Source of the DNA: Anthostomella pinea
Taxonomy: Eukaryota > Ascomycota > Sordariomycetes > Xylariales > Xylariaceae
Assembly (NCBI GenBank): GCA_963556695.1
Contig: CAUWAG010000006.1
Coordinates: 3,472,001-3,536,000 of the forward strand
DNA length: 64,000 nucleotides
Reading direction: 5' to 3'
Made by a program: the position numbers and the translations under genes. The notes under the pieces were generated by a model that was not told the DNA's origin, made no database searches, and saw only the letters and a list, made by a program, of their open reading frames with translations. Shown here one piece after another: positions 1 to 11,729 of this stretch. Position 1 is the stretch's first letter, and the number at the start of each line of letters is the position of its first letter.

Positions 1-2780
1 CTTGATTAAGTACGGGATAATAAACTTACGTTAAGATCTTAAACTAAGTTATCGCTTAATCGTTTTATAAACAATAATAATAAGAAATATAGTTATAATA
101 ATAGTTTAAACAATAGTTATAAAAGAAGTAAAAAGAAAAAAACGGCCGTTTTATACGTATCGGACGGGGTTTTTATTGCGATCGATTAAGCTTAAATTTT
201 TCTTTTTACAAATCTTCTTGATAAGTCTTACAACAGCTTTAAGGTTTATAACTATTTAACGTAGCGCGACCTTAATAATCTGTTTAACTATCTGTTATTT
301 TATACCTTGAGTATAGCATTGATAATAATAATTATAGATTACAGATATATTTAAGGTTACTTTATACGTTTATGGACGGCTTAAAGTATTTTACATCAGT
401 TAAAGCGATAGGTAAAGCTTTTTAATATGTTTTTATAAAGGCTTTAACGACATATATAAGCAGTAATACAAAAGGGTTTTTTTAGATAATATTTTGTCTT
501 TCCTTATAAAAGTTAATATAATAAATAGAACCGTAAAATAAAAAAATATCGAAAGTATTACCGATTAATAACCTTTACAGCTTAATTTTCGTTATAATCT
601 TTTTGGAAAATATTAACATTTTTTTAAAAAAAAAAGTAGGGTTTTAAGCTTTGGTAAATACTTATCTTTTGATATATAACAATTTATTTTTTAAACATCA
701 TTTTTTATATAAAACACTTAAACTATCAAAAACTTATAACATTAAAACATACTTACTTTTTTATAAACTTGATTTTAAACTATACGATAGTATGAAATAT
801 ATGAGTCAAATGAAATAATAAATAATAAGCTTTTTAATTATAAAGGATTTAAACATTAATAAAACATAATGGATAAATTGATAATATTAATATTAAAGCA
901 TTGGTTAAAAGCAAATCGCAATGATTATGTCTTAATTATGTTATAATCTTATAAATTTTCTCTTTATTGTACTTTTTTCTTCAAACCCTATTAATTAAGT
1001 GTTAATAAAACATTTTAGCAATATATTCATAAAGCTAGACATTAAATTACTTGTTAATAAATTAAACTCGTTTTCGTATTTAAAATATAAAATACGATTA
1101 ACTTTGCATTGTACGATTTTATAAGTCGACCTTAAAAAAAACTAAAAAAAACCCTGTATTATTTAATTTTTTTTTAAAGATGTCTTACTTTATTTACTGC
1201 ATAAAATTATTCTTCAAATTATTTATTTTACTAATTACTTTTTCGCATTTTCTAATTAATTAATCGAAGAATATAATAAAACCCTTACTTACCGAGCTGC
1301 TTTTGAAAATATTTCTTTTCGTGCTTATATTTTATTACTTTTTGAACTTTAAACTTATTCCGGTTCGTTTTTTATTTTCTAATTTTTTCTTTAAACCATT
1401 TCAAATTTCATACGAAAAAAAAAAATTCTTAATCAACGGTCTATTATAAGAATTTAAACCGCTTAAAATTAAAAAGAATAAGATTAGTCAATTTAACACC
1501 GACCGTCAAAACCTTAAAAATATAAGCATAATTATTTTAAGCAACACAATTCTCTTTATCAACCTTGATATATTTATTAAACTTTGTGAAAAAATTTATT
1601 GAATAAAACGAATATAAAATCGATGCTTATAAATAAGACGTCTTTTTTCAATAAATATTGTTATGCAAATACTTCCTCTTTAATAATAATAAAACAAATT
1701 TACGTTTTAAAAGCGCTTTTATATATAAAGTTAACTTTTAAGAACGCGTTTAATATTTTAAGAAACGCTTTACTTTTTAAATAGCTACCGTCAAAGAAGA
1801 GGTTATATTATAATATTTTTTTAAAAAGTCGTTTATAATAAGGTAGTTTTTAATATGCTTACGTTATAAAGGCGTTTAGAACAATGGTTTTCATCAATCA
1901 AAAGTTATAATTTAAATAAAGTTAAATACATAATATTGAGTAATACTTTTATACTTTGGCTTTTATCGATAATCTCAAGGCAATTATTAGTAGTTAATAG
2001 TTTTAAGCCGTTAATAAGAAACGTAAGTTTGAAAAATATAAAATAAATAATAAAATAACAAGTCATTTTCATAAACTTTAATTTCATAACGATTTTAAAA
2101 AAAAAAACCAGTCTTAATTAGAAACATAAAAAAAATCGCTTTAATTAAGATGTTAAAAAAAAAACGTTATTACGATTATAATAAGTAACGTCATAAAAGC
2201 GACCACTTTAATGGTTTTAATAAATATAAAGAGAAATATATAAAGAAGCGAAAAAATATAGTAATAAAAAAGCGAGATAAAAATTGTTTTTACTTTATGA
2301 ATAACGGAAATTTTCTAATTTTAAAAAAAATTCATTGATTTTACTTATTTTTTAAAAAGTAATAAATTTGATTAGAGACTATATATTTTTTATATTTCTT
2401 AATATTATAGAAATGATACGTGCTTGTTTAAGTTAATAAGGCTTGCAAATATTCGTATCATTATATTTTTAAACTTAATAAAACGTTATAAATCTTTTTA
2501 GAAAGCTTTATAATAAATATATAAATAACTTTTATTATAAATAAATGATTCTTATAACAATTTCACTTAAAGATATATTTACGTTGAAATATGAAGAAAT
2601 TAACCTTTTTAATTCAATAATTTAATTTTATACCTTTAAATAAAGCTCAACTTTGTAATTTTTTTAGAAAGCGCTCAAAATATTCTGTAATGTTAATTTA
2701 TATATATCTTTAAGTAATAACTTAAATTTTTTTAGTGAATTAAATACTAAAACTCATTAAATAAATATATAATTAATCAC

Positions 2781-2830
<50 letters not shown>

Positions 2831-2950
2831 CATTCTATAGAAAAACATACCGGAAAAATTAATAAAATCAATAAAATAACTTTTAGAGTTTTAATAAGGC
2901 TATTTTTGTTATTTATATAATAAATTAAAATAACGAAAACAACAAAATTG
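1..2950. repeat. AT-rich, RIP-type degenerate island
   Basis: The stretch is overwhelmingly A and T, dense in TAA/TAG in all frames, and holds no believable gene. This composition, with a sharp border to normal DNA near 2.95 kb, is what RIP (C-to-T mutation of duplicated DNA in Pezizomycotina) leaves of old transposons. I could not recognise the original element. The few longer open frames are low-complexity Lys/Asn/Ile/Leu translations of AT-rich DNA. Confidence 0.85.
2780..2830. repeat. ATT trinucleotide microsatellite
   Basis: About 16 uninterrupted TTA/ATT units lie inside the AT-rich island close to its right border. Confidence 0.95.
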
Positions 2951-5874
2951 TAACGTTCTGTATATGTGAATAGGACATAGAAGCCGTTGTTTACTATGTA
3001 CGTATAACTATCTCTGGCTGAAGAGGAAAAAGAAGATCGAGCAGCACATCCAAATCTGGTGGGCAACTAGATAAGTGTCTCCGCCCCACAATTCAGAGCC
3101 CTAATGGGTCTGAGACAACCAGTTGTTGAATACACGGATGTTGACGGATTCTATTGATTGTTCTTGTTCTGCGTGCAGAGATTGATCATCTGTCTTCTTG
3201 GTGGGTCAGACGCCCTGTGCGTCTCTGCCCTACTGGAGATCTTCCGGTGTCTACATCTGTGGTCCAACCACTCCATCGGCCAGAGCCTTGAGAGGCTCAA
3301 CAGACCTTTAGGTCTCCAGAGAGCTCTGAAAAGCTCAAAATTGCAGTAAAAACCGAGCCGCGCGAGTGATACAATCACTGAAACAAGCAGGCGGTGAAGC
3401 GCTTCCACCGTGGCAGAATACCTCCAGTGCCGTATGCTGCCTCCAGCCAAAATCAGGGGTAGCTTGTTGTTCCAAACGCCGTGCTCTTTGCCGTATGTGC
3501 CTCCTTGGGGCCATATATCCTCCCTTGTGATCATCTCTCAGTAGATCTGGGCATTTTGCCTCTTCCTTGGGCCATACATGTGCTCCATCGTAGTCGTAAT
3601 CATCTCTCAGTAGATCGATCAGAGGACCTTGATGCTTTCGTTCTCGTATCGTGTGCCACCTGTGACCTGGTGGACTTCCGTATTGCTTCGTGGATGCCTC
3701 GTCGTCAGAGGACTTCTCGTGCTGCCTCTAAACGAGGGCTTTCCTTCTGAATATCGTAAATTCAGCTCTCCATCTCTCAATACTGAGGACCCTGCTGCTT
3801 CTGATGCTATATGTGTGACTCGGCAGTCAACACTCTTGCCATCCATTTGCTGCCAAAGTGCCCTCATCCTTCAGATGTGTTCGTACATGCCTCCGCAGAG
3901 GACTTCTCTTGGTGCCTCCGTAGAAGACTTCTCTCGGTGCCTCCGTGGAGGGGTTCTCGTGCTGCCTGCGGATGACTCTTGCCATCCAGCTGCTCGTTCG
4001 TTCGTTCGTGACGTGACGTCTCCTTCGGTGGATAACGCCGCTGCCATCACCATGGCCGCTCGGTGCCTTCTTCGTGAAGGACTTCTTCCCATTATTTTTC
4101 TTCCGTGTTGATACGGCGGCGTGTTCTGTGCAACACGATCTCTCTGCCGTGGTGCGTCGGCACCCGTTACCTTCGTCGTCACTGAAGGGTTTTCTCGTGC
4201 TTCCGATATTTGTAATTCGTCTATATGCTGCAGATATGGCGGCATATTTCATCCTCGGTAGGTACGCTCTTTCTGCCGCGGTGTCGGCAGCTACTTCCTC
4301 GTGCCATTCAGTCGATAATCACGGAGGGCTCGTTCGTTCAGCCATCATGTCACCCGTATCGGAGTTCTTTATGTCACCCCTTTCGGAGTTCTTCATGTCA
4401 CCTGGAGTTCTTTATGTCACCCCTTTCGGAGTTCTTCATGTCACCTGGAGTTCTTTATGATGGTAGTCGATCGACTTCGTTAGAAGCCAACGACTTTGGC
4501 TATCTTCGCTATTGTGTCACCCATACTGTCTCTGGCGACTTCTAGGTTCTCCACGATCGTCAAGCTATCTTCTGCCGTGCAGTCGATCCCACAAGATTCG
4601 GTGCCTTGTACTTCGGTCAAGGACTTCGGTTCGGTGCCTCCTTTGGCGGAGGGCTTGGATTCGGGGTGCGTGCGCTGTGGTGTGACTGCCACGCGCGAGA
4701 TTCGGGTTTCTGTGCCTCGCTTGAGAGGACTTAGGGCTCACACGCCATGGTGTAACTGCCACGCGCGTTGAGATTCGGGGATTCGGTGCTTCCATCGATA
4801 GAGGAAGACTTGTACTCGGTTCGTTGCCTCGCTGGAAGAGGACTTAGTTCAGGGTTCAGGGTTCGTACGCCGTGGTGTGACTGCCGCGCGCGCTGATATT
4901 CGGGTGTGATCTCATGTCGAAGTGACTGATCCTTTGTAAATCTTTGTGAAAATCTCGGTTTTCCTCGTCTTGGCGCCCTTATTCACGAATAATCAGGCTG
5001 CTGATAAGAAAGGCTCTCTCTGAGCCTCTGGCGAGCCCTCTTTCTCTCTGGCGACGCGTTCTCTGTGCTGGGGAAGGGGAAGGTGACTGCCACGCGCTCT
5101 GACTGCTGCGAGTGCCGTGGATTTTGGATAAGGTGCTCGCGGAAGGAGAGTACTCATTTGCTACTGCGCACTTTGGAGCCGTATCTCTGCTGGCGACGCC
5201 CTCAGGCTTGCCGTAACACGCGCGGTCGTAGATCGAACTCGCGCCGTGTACTTAAAAAGACTGCCGCGCGCTGTAGATGATCGCTACGAGCGCCGCGGAC
5301 TCCGGGTGAGGTGTTGGTGATGATGATGACCTCTGACGCGCTCTATTGAGCCGTCCTCTCTGCTGCCACACGCCGTCATTGTCCCAGCGACTGATCGCGC
5401 GCCGTGGGCTTGGGGGAGACTGCCACGCGCTCCGTGACCTGTGCCGTGGACTTTCGGATGAGGTGCTCACTCGTATGATGACCTCTGGCGAGCTCGATTA
5501 GAATCGTCTTCTCTACTATTGCGCGCCTTTATCTGCTCTGGCGCCGTCTCTCTCTCTCGCCGGATGACGCGCTCTGGGGTGCTGGCGCTCTGAATGATGT
5601 GCTGGCGCCGTGATCGTCTCGGTGATCACTCTGGGTCGCTGGCGTCTTGAACGACGTGCCCTGAAGCCGTCTCTTCCTATGACGCGCTCCCTCGCGCTCT
5701 GGGATGACGTCTTCTGGTGACGCCCTCGTACGAGCTCTGCTGGCGCCGTATCACGAAGCCGAAGGCGACGTGATGCTTGCGGTCCCAGCTTCAGGCACGC
5801 GCCGTGATGACAAACGGCCGTCAGCTGGGCTTCTGATCTTTGGTCCTATTACCTCGTAACAGGAGAAGCTATCA
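2950..5874. mobile_element. GC-normal, repeat-rich non-coding block, probable interior of a non-autonomous LTR-type element
   Basis: This 2.9-kb block has normal GC and sits between two RIP islands. No frame gives a recognisable protein. It is filled with degenerate phrases recurring every 60-150 bp, such as GAGGACTTCTCGTGCTGCCT, GTGACTGCCACGCGCG, GATTCGGGNNTTCGGTGC and GCCGTGGACTTTCGGATGAGG. It runs into an LTR-like sequence at 5875, with the purine-rich AACAGGAGAAG directly upstream as a possible polypurine tract. A large non-coding retroelement derivative is the best inference. I could not find a matching left LTR, so the left border is only the composition change. Confidence 0.4.
4361..4458 (+). 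repeat. 43-bp tandem repeat
   Basis: Two near-identical copies and a partial third of a 43-bp unit that starts GGAGTTCTTTATGTCACCCC and contains the sub-repeat GGAGTTCTTCATGTCACC. It lies inside the non-coding GC-normal block. Confidence 0.85.
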
Positions 5875-6078
5875 TGTGAGAATTCGTTGTGCGGAATATT
5901 TGGTTCATACGTGCGTGTTCGTTGGTTGTTCTAAGTCTACCTGGTACGGACAGATTCACACCTAAATACGGGTGCAGCGCGTCTATCCGCGGTGGTAACG
6001 GAGCTGTGAGGCAACCATCCCACCCACAGCGCACAGACCACCTGGGGACACACCCTGAGCCACCACTACATCCGACAA
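5875..6078 (+). mobile_element. LTR-like sequence, related to the solo LTR at 37025-37271
   Basis: It begins TGTGAGAA and ends GAGCCACCACTACATCCGACA at the border of the AT-rich island. The last about 30 bp closely match the end of the LTR at 37025-37271 (GAGCCACCACCACATCTGACA), and the starts are similar (TGTGAGAA against TGTAAGAA). No target-site duplication is visible (TATCA before, AAACG after), which fits the right-hand LTR of a longer element. The exact start is uncertain. Confidence 0.5.
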
Positions 6079-6951
6079 AACGATTATAATAAACGTTTTA
6101 AAGATAGGGTAGTTTTTTTTACGGCCAGTATTTTAAATATAAGTTATTAAAAGGTATAATTAAAGTTCTTATTATATTTACCTTAGCTAATAAGCAAGTT
6201 AATATTATAAGCGAGTTAGCACTCGTTATGAACTTTTTAACTAATACTATTTAAACTATTATATTTTTACAATCAATAATGGCACCGCGTTATAAAGAAT
6301 TAAACTTATAGCTAGCTATTTAAGCTAAACGACGTAACTATTATATTTTTTGATTTTGATTTGTAAAACTTTTAACGTTTTTTGTCTTATTTTAAGGAAT
6401 AAAGTTAAAAGAATGTTATTATAACGCGATAATATGCCTAATACTTTGAAACTGATAGTTTTTTTAATGTCAGTATTATTATTATTTTAACTTAAATCCG
6501 CAAGTATTTCTGCCCTAGTATAATTATACTAAGAATATAGCAAATTATTGAATAGCGGCGCGTAAAACGAAAAGTATTAATAAAACTAGACGTAAAGTTT
6601 TATTAAACGTATATTAGGCCTTTAAATGCGGTTTTATCGTAAAATAGATTATTTAAAGGTTTTGAACAAAAATTTCAACGTATATTACGCGTAGTTTTAT
6701 TAAACGCTGGTAGTAGTTGTAAAATATAATGTTTAAAACGTAAATGCTTATAATTTTAACGAAACTAGGTTTATAATATATATTATTAAGCCCAGTATAG
6801 TCGTTATAACCGTCGAAAAACGTAATAAGCTTAAACAAGCTTAATAAAGTAAGTAAAAATAGTTTATAATAATCTCTACTATTAATATTAATAGTAGAGT
6901 GGTTTTACTGTTTATTATTTTATAAGATAAAACTTACTTTATGTGGGAACA

Positions 6952-7145
6952 AGCTTGAACGATCAATCATAATACTCGAGTATGGGGTCAAGATCATGAT
7001 GTTGCTGATGGTTGGATTGGGAGGTCTAGCTGGACTAGAAGGTCTGGCTAAGTGACCTCGCAATCCGGTATTTAATCACTTATTTAATCATACATGTGGG
7101 TCTTGGTATAGACGGTTTGCAGGCTGGAATTGTATGGATCCAACA
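6952..7145. mobile_element. Solo LTR with 5-bp target-site duplication CTTTA
   Basis: A 194-bp GC-normal sequence begins TGTGGGAACA and ends GGATCCAACA. It is flanked on both sides by the identical 5 bp CTTTA (6947-6951 and 7146-7150). TG...CA ends plus a 5-bp duplication are diagnostic of an LTR retrotransposon insertion reduced to one LTR. The insert is not AT-mutated although all flanking DNA is, so it either arrived after RIP acted on the island or was too short or too rare to be targeted. Confidence 0.88.
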
Positions 7146-8000
7146 CTTTACATTAAATGTTATAATATAATATTATTACGTAATCAACAAGTAACTGTAT
7201 TTAATAACGGGTATATAACGAACGAAACGAGTTTAAAATAAATTTAGCATTTTAATAAGTATATAAAACCGCGTATAATTGCTAGTAAACGCTTTTTTAT
7301 TTTAAATGGTTATAAAAGTTTTCATTTTCAAGTTTTTGATGATTGTTATTTATATGTCGGTTTACTTTTCTTATGAGCTTTAGCTTTTAAATATTAGCTA
7401 TTCTTGCCCGTTAAACGAACTTAGAGTTATTTAAATAAAGATTTTATCTAGCGTTATATAAATTACGTTTTGAAAAAGGACTTTCTTACAGCGTTTTATA
7501 AAGCGTATAACGCTGATATAACGCCGAAAAACGTTTGAGTAGGTTTTAATGCTACTAGTTTCTTTCCTTTTAACTTAAAAAGTGTTATTTTAATGCTAAA
7601 TGTTATTATTATCGTACAAATACCGTTATTAAACCTTAATTTACTACTTACTATTTAAACTTTAAAAACACTTAATATTATTAATAAAGCGATGATTTAA
7701 TTAGTTTATATTAAAAATCGAAAAAACGTATTTAAAAAGCTTACTTATATTAATTACTAATGCACTAAATTGGGGTTTAAAGGCTATATACGGTTTTATA
7801 TATAACGTTGCTTTAGTTAATTCCTAGATTTTCGAGTTAAAAAAGCTAATTACTTATTAAGTAAACGGTAAAAGGCAAAAAACAAACGTTTAATAAAAAG
7901 AGAAATACTTTTTATTAAAAATATAATAAGTTTTTAAGCTGCAAAAGATGGTATTAAGCTAGCAAGATAAGAAATAATTAAGAATAATCGTTGCTTAAAA

Positions 8001-8080
8001 AAGGCGGCAGCGCGTGAGGGACAATGCAGCATTTGCAGCAATACTGGCCATAATGTGCGAACTTGTACAATAAAGATAAA
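8001..8080 (+). pseudogene. Decayed DDE/pogo-type transposase remnant, C-terminal zinc knuckle
   Basis: In an otherwise stop-riddled island, one frame reads AAAREGQCSICSNTGHNVRT followed by C. This contains a CX2CX4HX4C zinc knuckle (cysteines at codons starting 8025, 8034 and 8064; histidine at 8049). Such a knuckle after a basic Ala-rich helix is typical of the C-terminus of fungal DDE_1/pogo transposases. Upstream the same frame is broken by many TAA/TAG codons, as expected after RIP. Family assignment is inference from the short motif; a Gag-type knuckle is the alternative. Confidence 0.55.
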
Positions 8081-8310
8081 ACCCTTTAAAAAAATCTAAT
8101 TAATGAAATTAAATTAAATACTTCATAATGCAATTACTTAATATAGTAGTTAAAAGGTGTATGACGAGTGCTAACTTACTTATAATATTAATTCGCTTGT
8201 TAGTTATATTAAGCAAACAATGTAAATAAGGGCTGATATAATTAAATAAGTACAATATATATATATTACTTATATATTATTATAGCCCTTTTAATTTAAA
8301 ATCTTCAACC

Positions 8311-8335
8311 CGTATATATATATATATATATATAT
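8311..8335. repeat. TA dinucleotide run
   Basis: About 12 consecutive TA units inside the AT-rich island. Confidence 0.9.
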
Positions 8336-9535
8336 TAATATATACTTATAACTATACGCTGTATATATTTTTACGTTTAAACTTTGCCGTATTAAAAACA
8401 TTTATTATTATTACCATTATAGTCTTAATAAAATGCTACTTAACAACATTTGTAAATATCGTAAGTATCGTTCAAGCGGAAACGCGTCATTTAATAATAC
8501 TTTTCATCCTCGAATTTTTTTATTATAACGTTTTTATTAAAATACGAATACTTTACGACTAATGATTACCGGTAAATATTAACTATAAAATTAAAAAGTT
8601 AAAACTTAAACTATAAATATATAATCTATTAACATTTAAAACCGTATTGTTAGCGCTTTAATCGTTTTTTATTAACGTTTTGCTTAGATTTTCTTAACAC
8701 CGGCTAACTTAGAAAACGCGTTTATTTCTTAATATTATTAAGAGCGCTAGCTAATAATATAATACGCGTAACTATTTATAAGCGGGTGTTTTTGTTAGAT
8801 ACGAAATTACCGGCTTCGTTTAAAAAAAAACCCTTAAATAATAATAGCTATTATATTCCTAATAGTACCTTTTGTTAACTAAGTAGCAATAATACTGTAT
8901 TATTATTAATTTACCGCGTTAAGTATTTAAGCAGGAATATATTAAAGTACACTTAATATATAAAATTAATAATATGTTAATAAGATTATCGCTTATTATT
9001 ATCGCTTTAAAGCAAAGTCTTGGTATTTTTTATATTAATAACGTTACGTAAACATCTTATATAAAAATAACTTAGAACGGGGAAAAAATTTCCGGGCTAA
9101 TCAACAATAAAACGTCATAATTAGTTCGGTTGCTTATAAATATATTATTAAGTATACGGTAATAATAATAAACAGTTAAGAAGTGAAGTTTTAAATAAGT
9201 TAATTTGATTAGAAATTAATAATAATTTACGATTATCAATATAAAAAATGCACGGAAATGAATAAAATATAAACATTAGAAGGCGGTAAAACGAAGTAAA
9301 ATAGCCTTAAACAACCTTAAATACCCGCACCGTTTTAACCTTGTACTAACTGCTTTAAATATCGATTTTATTATTATAATTACGGTCTATTGCGGTTAAC
9401 AAAAAGATATTATCACGACATTAAATATCAACCTTATAACCTTATAAACTAACCTCTATATATACTTATTCTTTTGTTTTAATTAACTTTATAGGTTTTT
9501 TTCTTTTTTACGTACATTAATAAAGTCATTTTCAA

Positions 9536-10780
9536 GGTCTTTTAGTAGTCGGATTGTGACACATATATTGGTTGCGTGTCTGCCGAGTCCACTTACTCAT
9601 CGCCACCATCACACCAAAGTTAGACGCTCTAGTTGGGTGATGCGCCCTGTAGGGGATCCGGTGAGTGCGAAGGCCAGTGCGAAGGCCAGCACGAAGGCCA
9701 GCACGACCCCCTGACTGACTGACGGACGTAGGAATCGGCACAGCACGATACCAGTTCGCTCAAAGAATGATCCCGTGACTCCACTCTGTCGGTATACCCG
9801 GGAGGGGAGGGGGTTTATTTTGAGGTTATGGCCGGTCTGGGAGTTGCCTAGGCGTTTCTGAGATATATTCTTGGGGTTTGCGCCTTGCGCACCCTTGAAA
9901 GCACCTTGAAGCTTGAGTCTGTGGATTTAGATTTCTTTGATAGACGGCATCTGGCATGGCCACAACCGAGCCTCTTGGCCACTCATGGGTGACGTCTGTG
10001 TCTCATTTGATAGTTGTCTTGAAATTCAGAGTGCCCAACTCCTCCTGGTTGTGGCATTGAAATAATCTACAGCCTTGATTAGTGGAAGCGGGTCAGGGAC
10101 AACGGTTGAGGGAGCGATTATAGGAACACGTTCGGTTTTTCTTCAACGTTGTCCGTACGTGACTGGTGAGGGTGGCTATAGAAGTCAAAAAGACGCCGTG
10201 TCTCCCTCAAACCAGCCGCAGCTTGAGGCCCGAGAGCCACCGCTCCGGTATGAATTTCAGAGGATCAGTGAAGTCCGCCGCGTGTCGATACACAAACCCG
10301 TCGCAGAAATCCGTACCCCCAGGAAGCACCATGCGCGTCAGGTCACCGCGACGTTTAGAGAGCTCATTTCACAGATCGGTCTCAGGGCAATCCCGTCGCT
10401 GCGCTGTAACGTGGTTGCGAATCTTATGGACCAATGGACCAGTGGACCAGTGTATGACCCAAACATCACGCTTGGTCCGGCAGAAATAGTAAATAACACT
10501 TCTGAGGTTCGAGGCCGCGATTGTGGTGATTGTGGGCTTGACACTTGTGGTGAGGCAGAGAGGACAGCTGGAGGTGAAGCATCCGGGCAGCTGCGGTGCA
10601 GTCTGCCCCACCATGACTCCTACGTCACTTGCACCACCGAATCATCCGTCCTCACAAACACCCCATCCCCTTGAAAGCAGCACCTTACCAGGAACCGTAT
10701 ACAGAATCAGAATCCGAGTGCATCCATTAATATCCTATACAAAGTTCCAATATCCCGTCGGCAAATCTGCCCTTCACAGC
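9536..10780. other. Intergenic DNA upstream of the dehydrogenase gene, with a small tandem repeat
   Basis: Composition returns to normal at about 9536. Positions 9664-9705 hold three and a half copies of a 12-bp unit (AGTGCGAAGGCC, later AGCACGAAGGCC). A 199-codon open frame at 10075-10674 has no recognisable domain and no coding-like character, so I do not call it a gene. The last few hundred bases presumably contain the promoter of the next gene. Confidence 0.6.
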
Positions 10781-11729
10781 ATGACTTATACCCTAATTGT
10801 CGGTGCAACGCGGGGCTTGGGAGCCTCCCTGGCGAAGCAGTATGCCTCCGAACCAGGGAGCCGAGTCTACGCAACCACAAGATCCAAGGCGGCGCCCGCA
10901 GGTTTCCCGGATACTCTCCACTGGCTTTCGGACATCGACCTGATGCAACCCACTGTGGGTGAGGATCTCGCCGGCCAGCTCAAGGGCAAAGACCCGCTGG
11001 ACGTGGTGGTATGTTCACAACAGTCGAGCTGGTACCTCCTGTTGTAGACTGACAAGCATGTAGATCATTACCGCTGGGCGCTTCATGACCGAAGACTTCA
11101 GCACGGAAAAGGGCCCGAACTGGGTCGACGAGGTGACCATGTACACCACGAGCTCCATCGCGCCCGTGTTCATCGTGCACAGTCTCGCCCACGCAAATCT
11201 ACTAAAATCAGGCACCAAGGTCATCTTGATCTCCAGCGAGGCCGGCAGCATCACTCTGCGCCACGAGAAGGAGGGCGGGGGCAACTACGCGCACCACGCC
11301 AGCAAGGCCGCCCTGAATATGGCGGGCAAGCTGCTGAGCCTCGACCTCAAGGAGAAGGGCGTCATCGTCAGTATCATCCACCCGGGCTTCATGCGCACCG
11401 AGATGACCAAGAATGTCGGCTTCGACGCGCATTGGGACGAGGGCGGAGGTGAGTTGCTGCTGCCAATCCCTGTTCCGTCGACTGCAGCAGTGCTGATGAG
11501 TTCCTACATAGCTGTGACGCCCGACGAGGCTGCAAAGAGCGTCCGCGAGTGGACGGAGAAGCTCGATATGAGCAAATCTGGCGAATACTGGGCGCCGCGA
11601 GGTCCGCGTAGGTGGTCTCCCTTTGACCCTGGCGGAGGAAGCTGCTGACATGAAGTTCTAGGGGATATTGGTATGGCTGAGACGGTGCTTGGAAAGGACC
11701 TGGGCACCCCATTGCAGCTGCCTTGGTGA
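10781..11729 (+). CDS. Short-chain dehydrogenase/reductase (SDR family)
   Basis: An NAD(P)-dependent oxidoreductase of unknown substrate, probably cytosolic. Exons are 10781-11008, 11064-11448, 11512-11607 and 11662-11729 (258 aa), with introns of 55, 63 and 54 bp that all obey GT...AG. The N-terminus MTYTLIVGATRGLGASLA contains the nucleotide-binding GxxxGxG motif at residues 8-14. LDVVIITAG, an ISSEAGS strand and the IHPGFMRTEMTK segment follow in SDR order. The active-site region reads NYAHHASKAALN: the lysine is present but a histidine occupies the usual YxxxK tyrosine position, with a tyrosine two residues earlier. The second intron is a multiple of three and stop-free, so its retention would only insert residues. 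The family is firm; the reaction is not predictable. Confidence 0.9.

Larger units (their letters stand above)
6079..9535. repeat. AT-rich, RIP-type degenerate island
   Basis: Composition and stop density match the island at the start of the window. Apart from a solo LTR (6952-7145), a transposase remnant (about 8004-8080) and a TA run, I see no feature. The right border near 9535 is abrupt. Confidence 0.85.

Noticed and set aside
3481..4771. Several open frames of 90-160 codons in the GC-normal block
   Set aside because: The DNA consists of degenerate repeats; frames are open on both strands and the translations are unlike proteins.
10075..10674. 199-codon open frame upstream of the SDR gene
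   Set aside because: No domain, overlapping frames on both strands of similar length, and Arg/Ser/Thr/Pro composition typical of non-coding GC-rich DNA.
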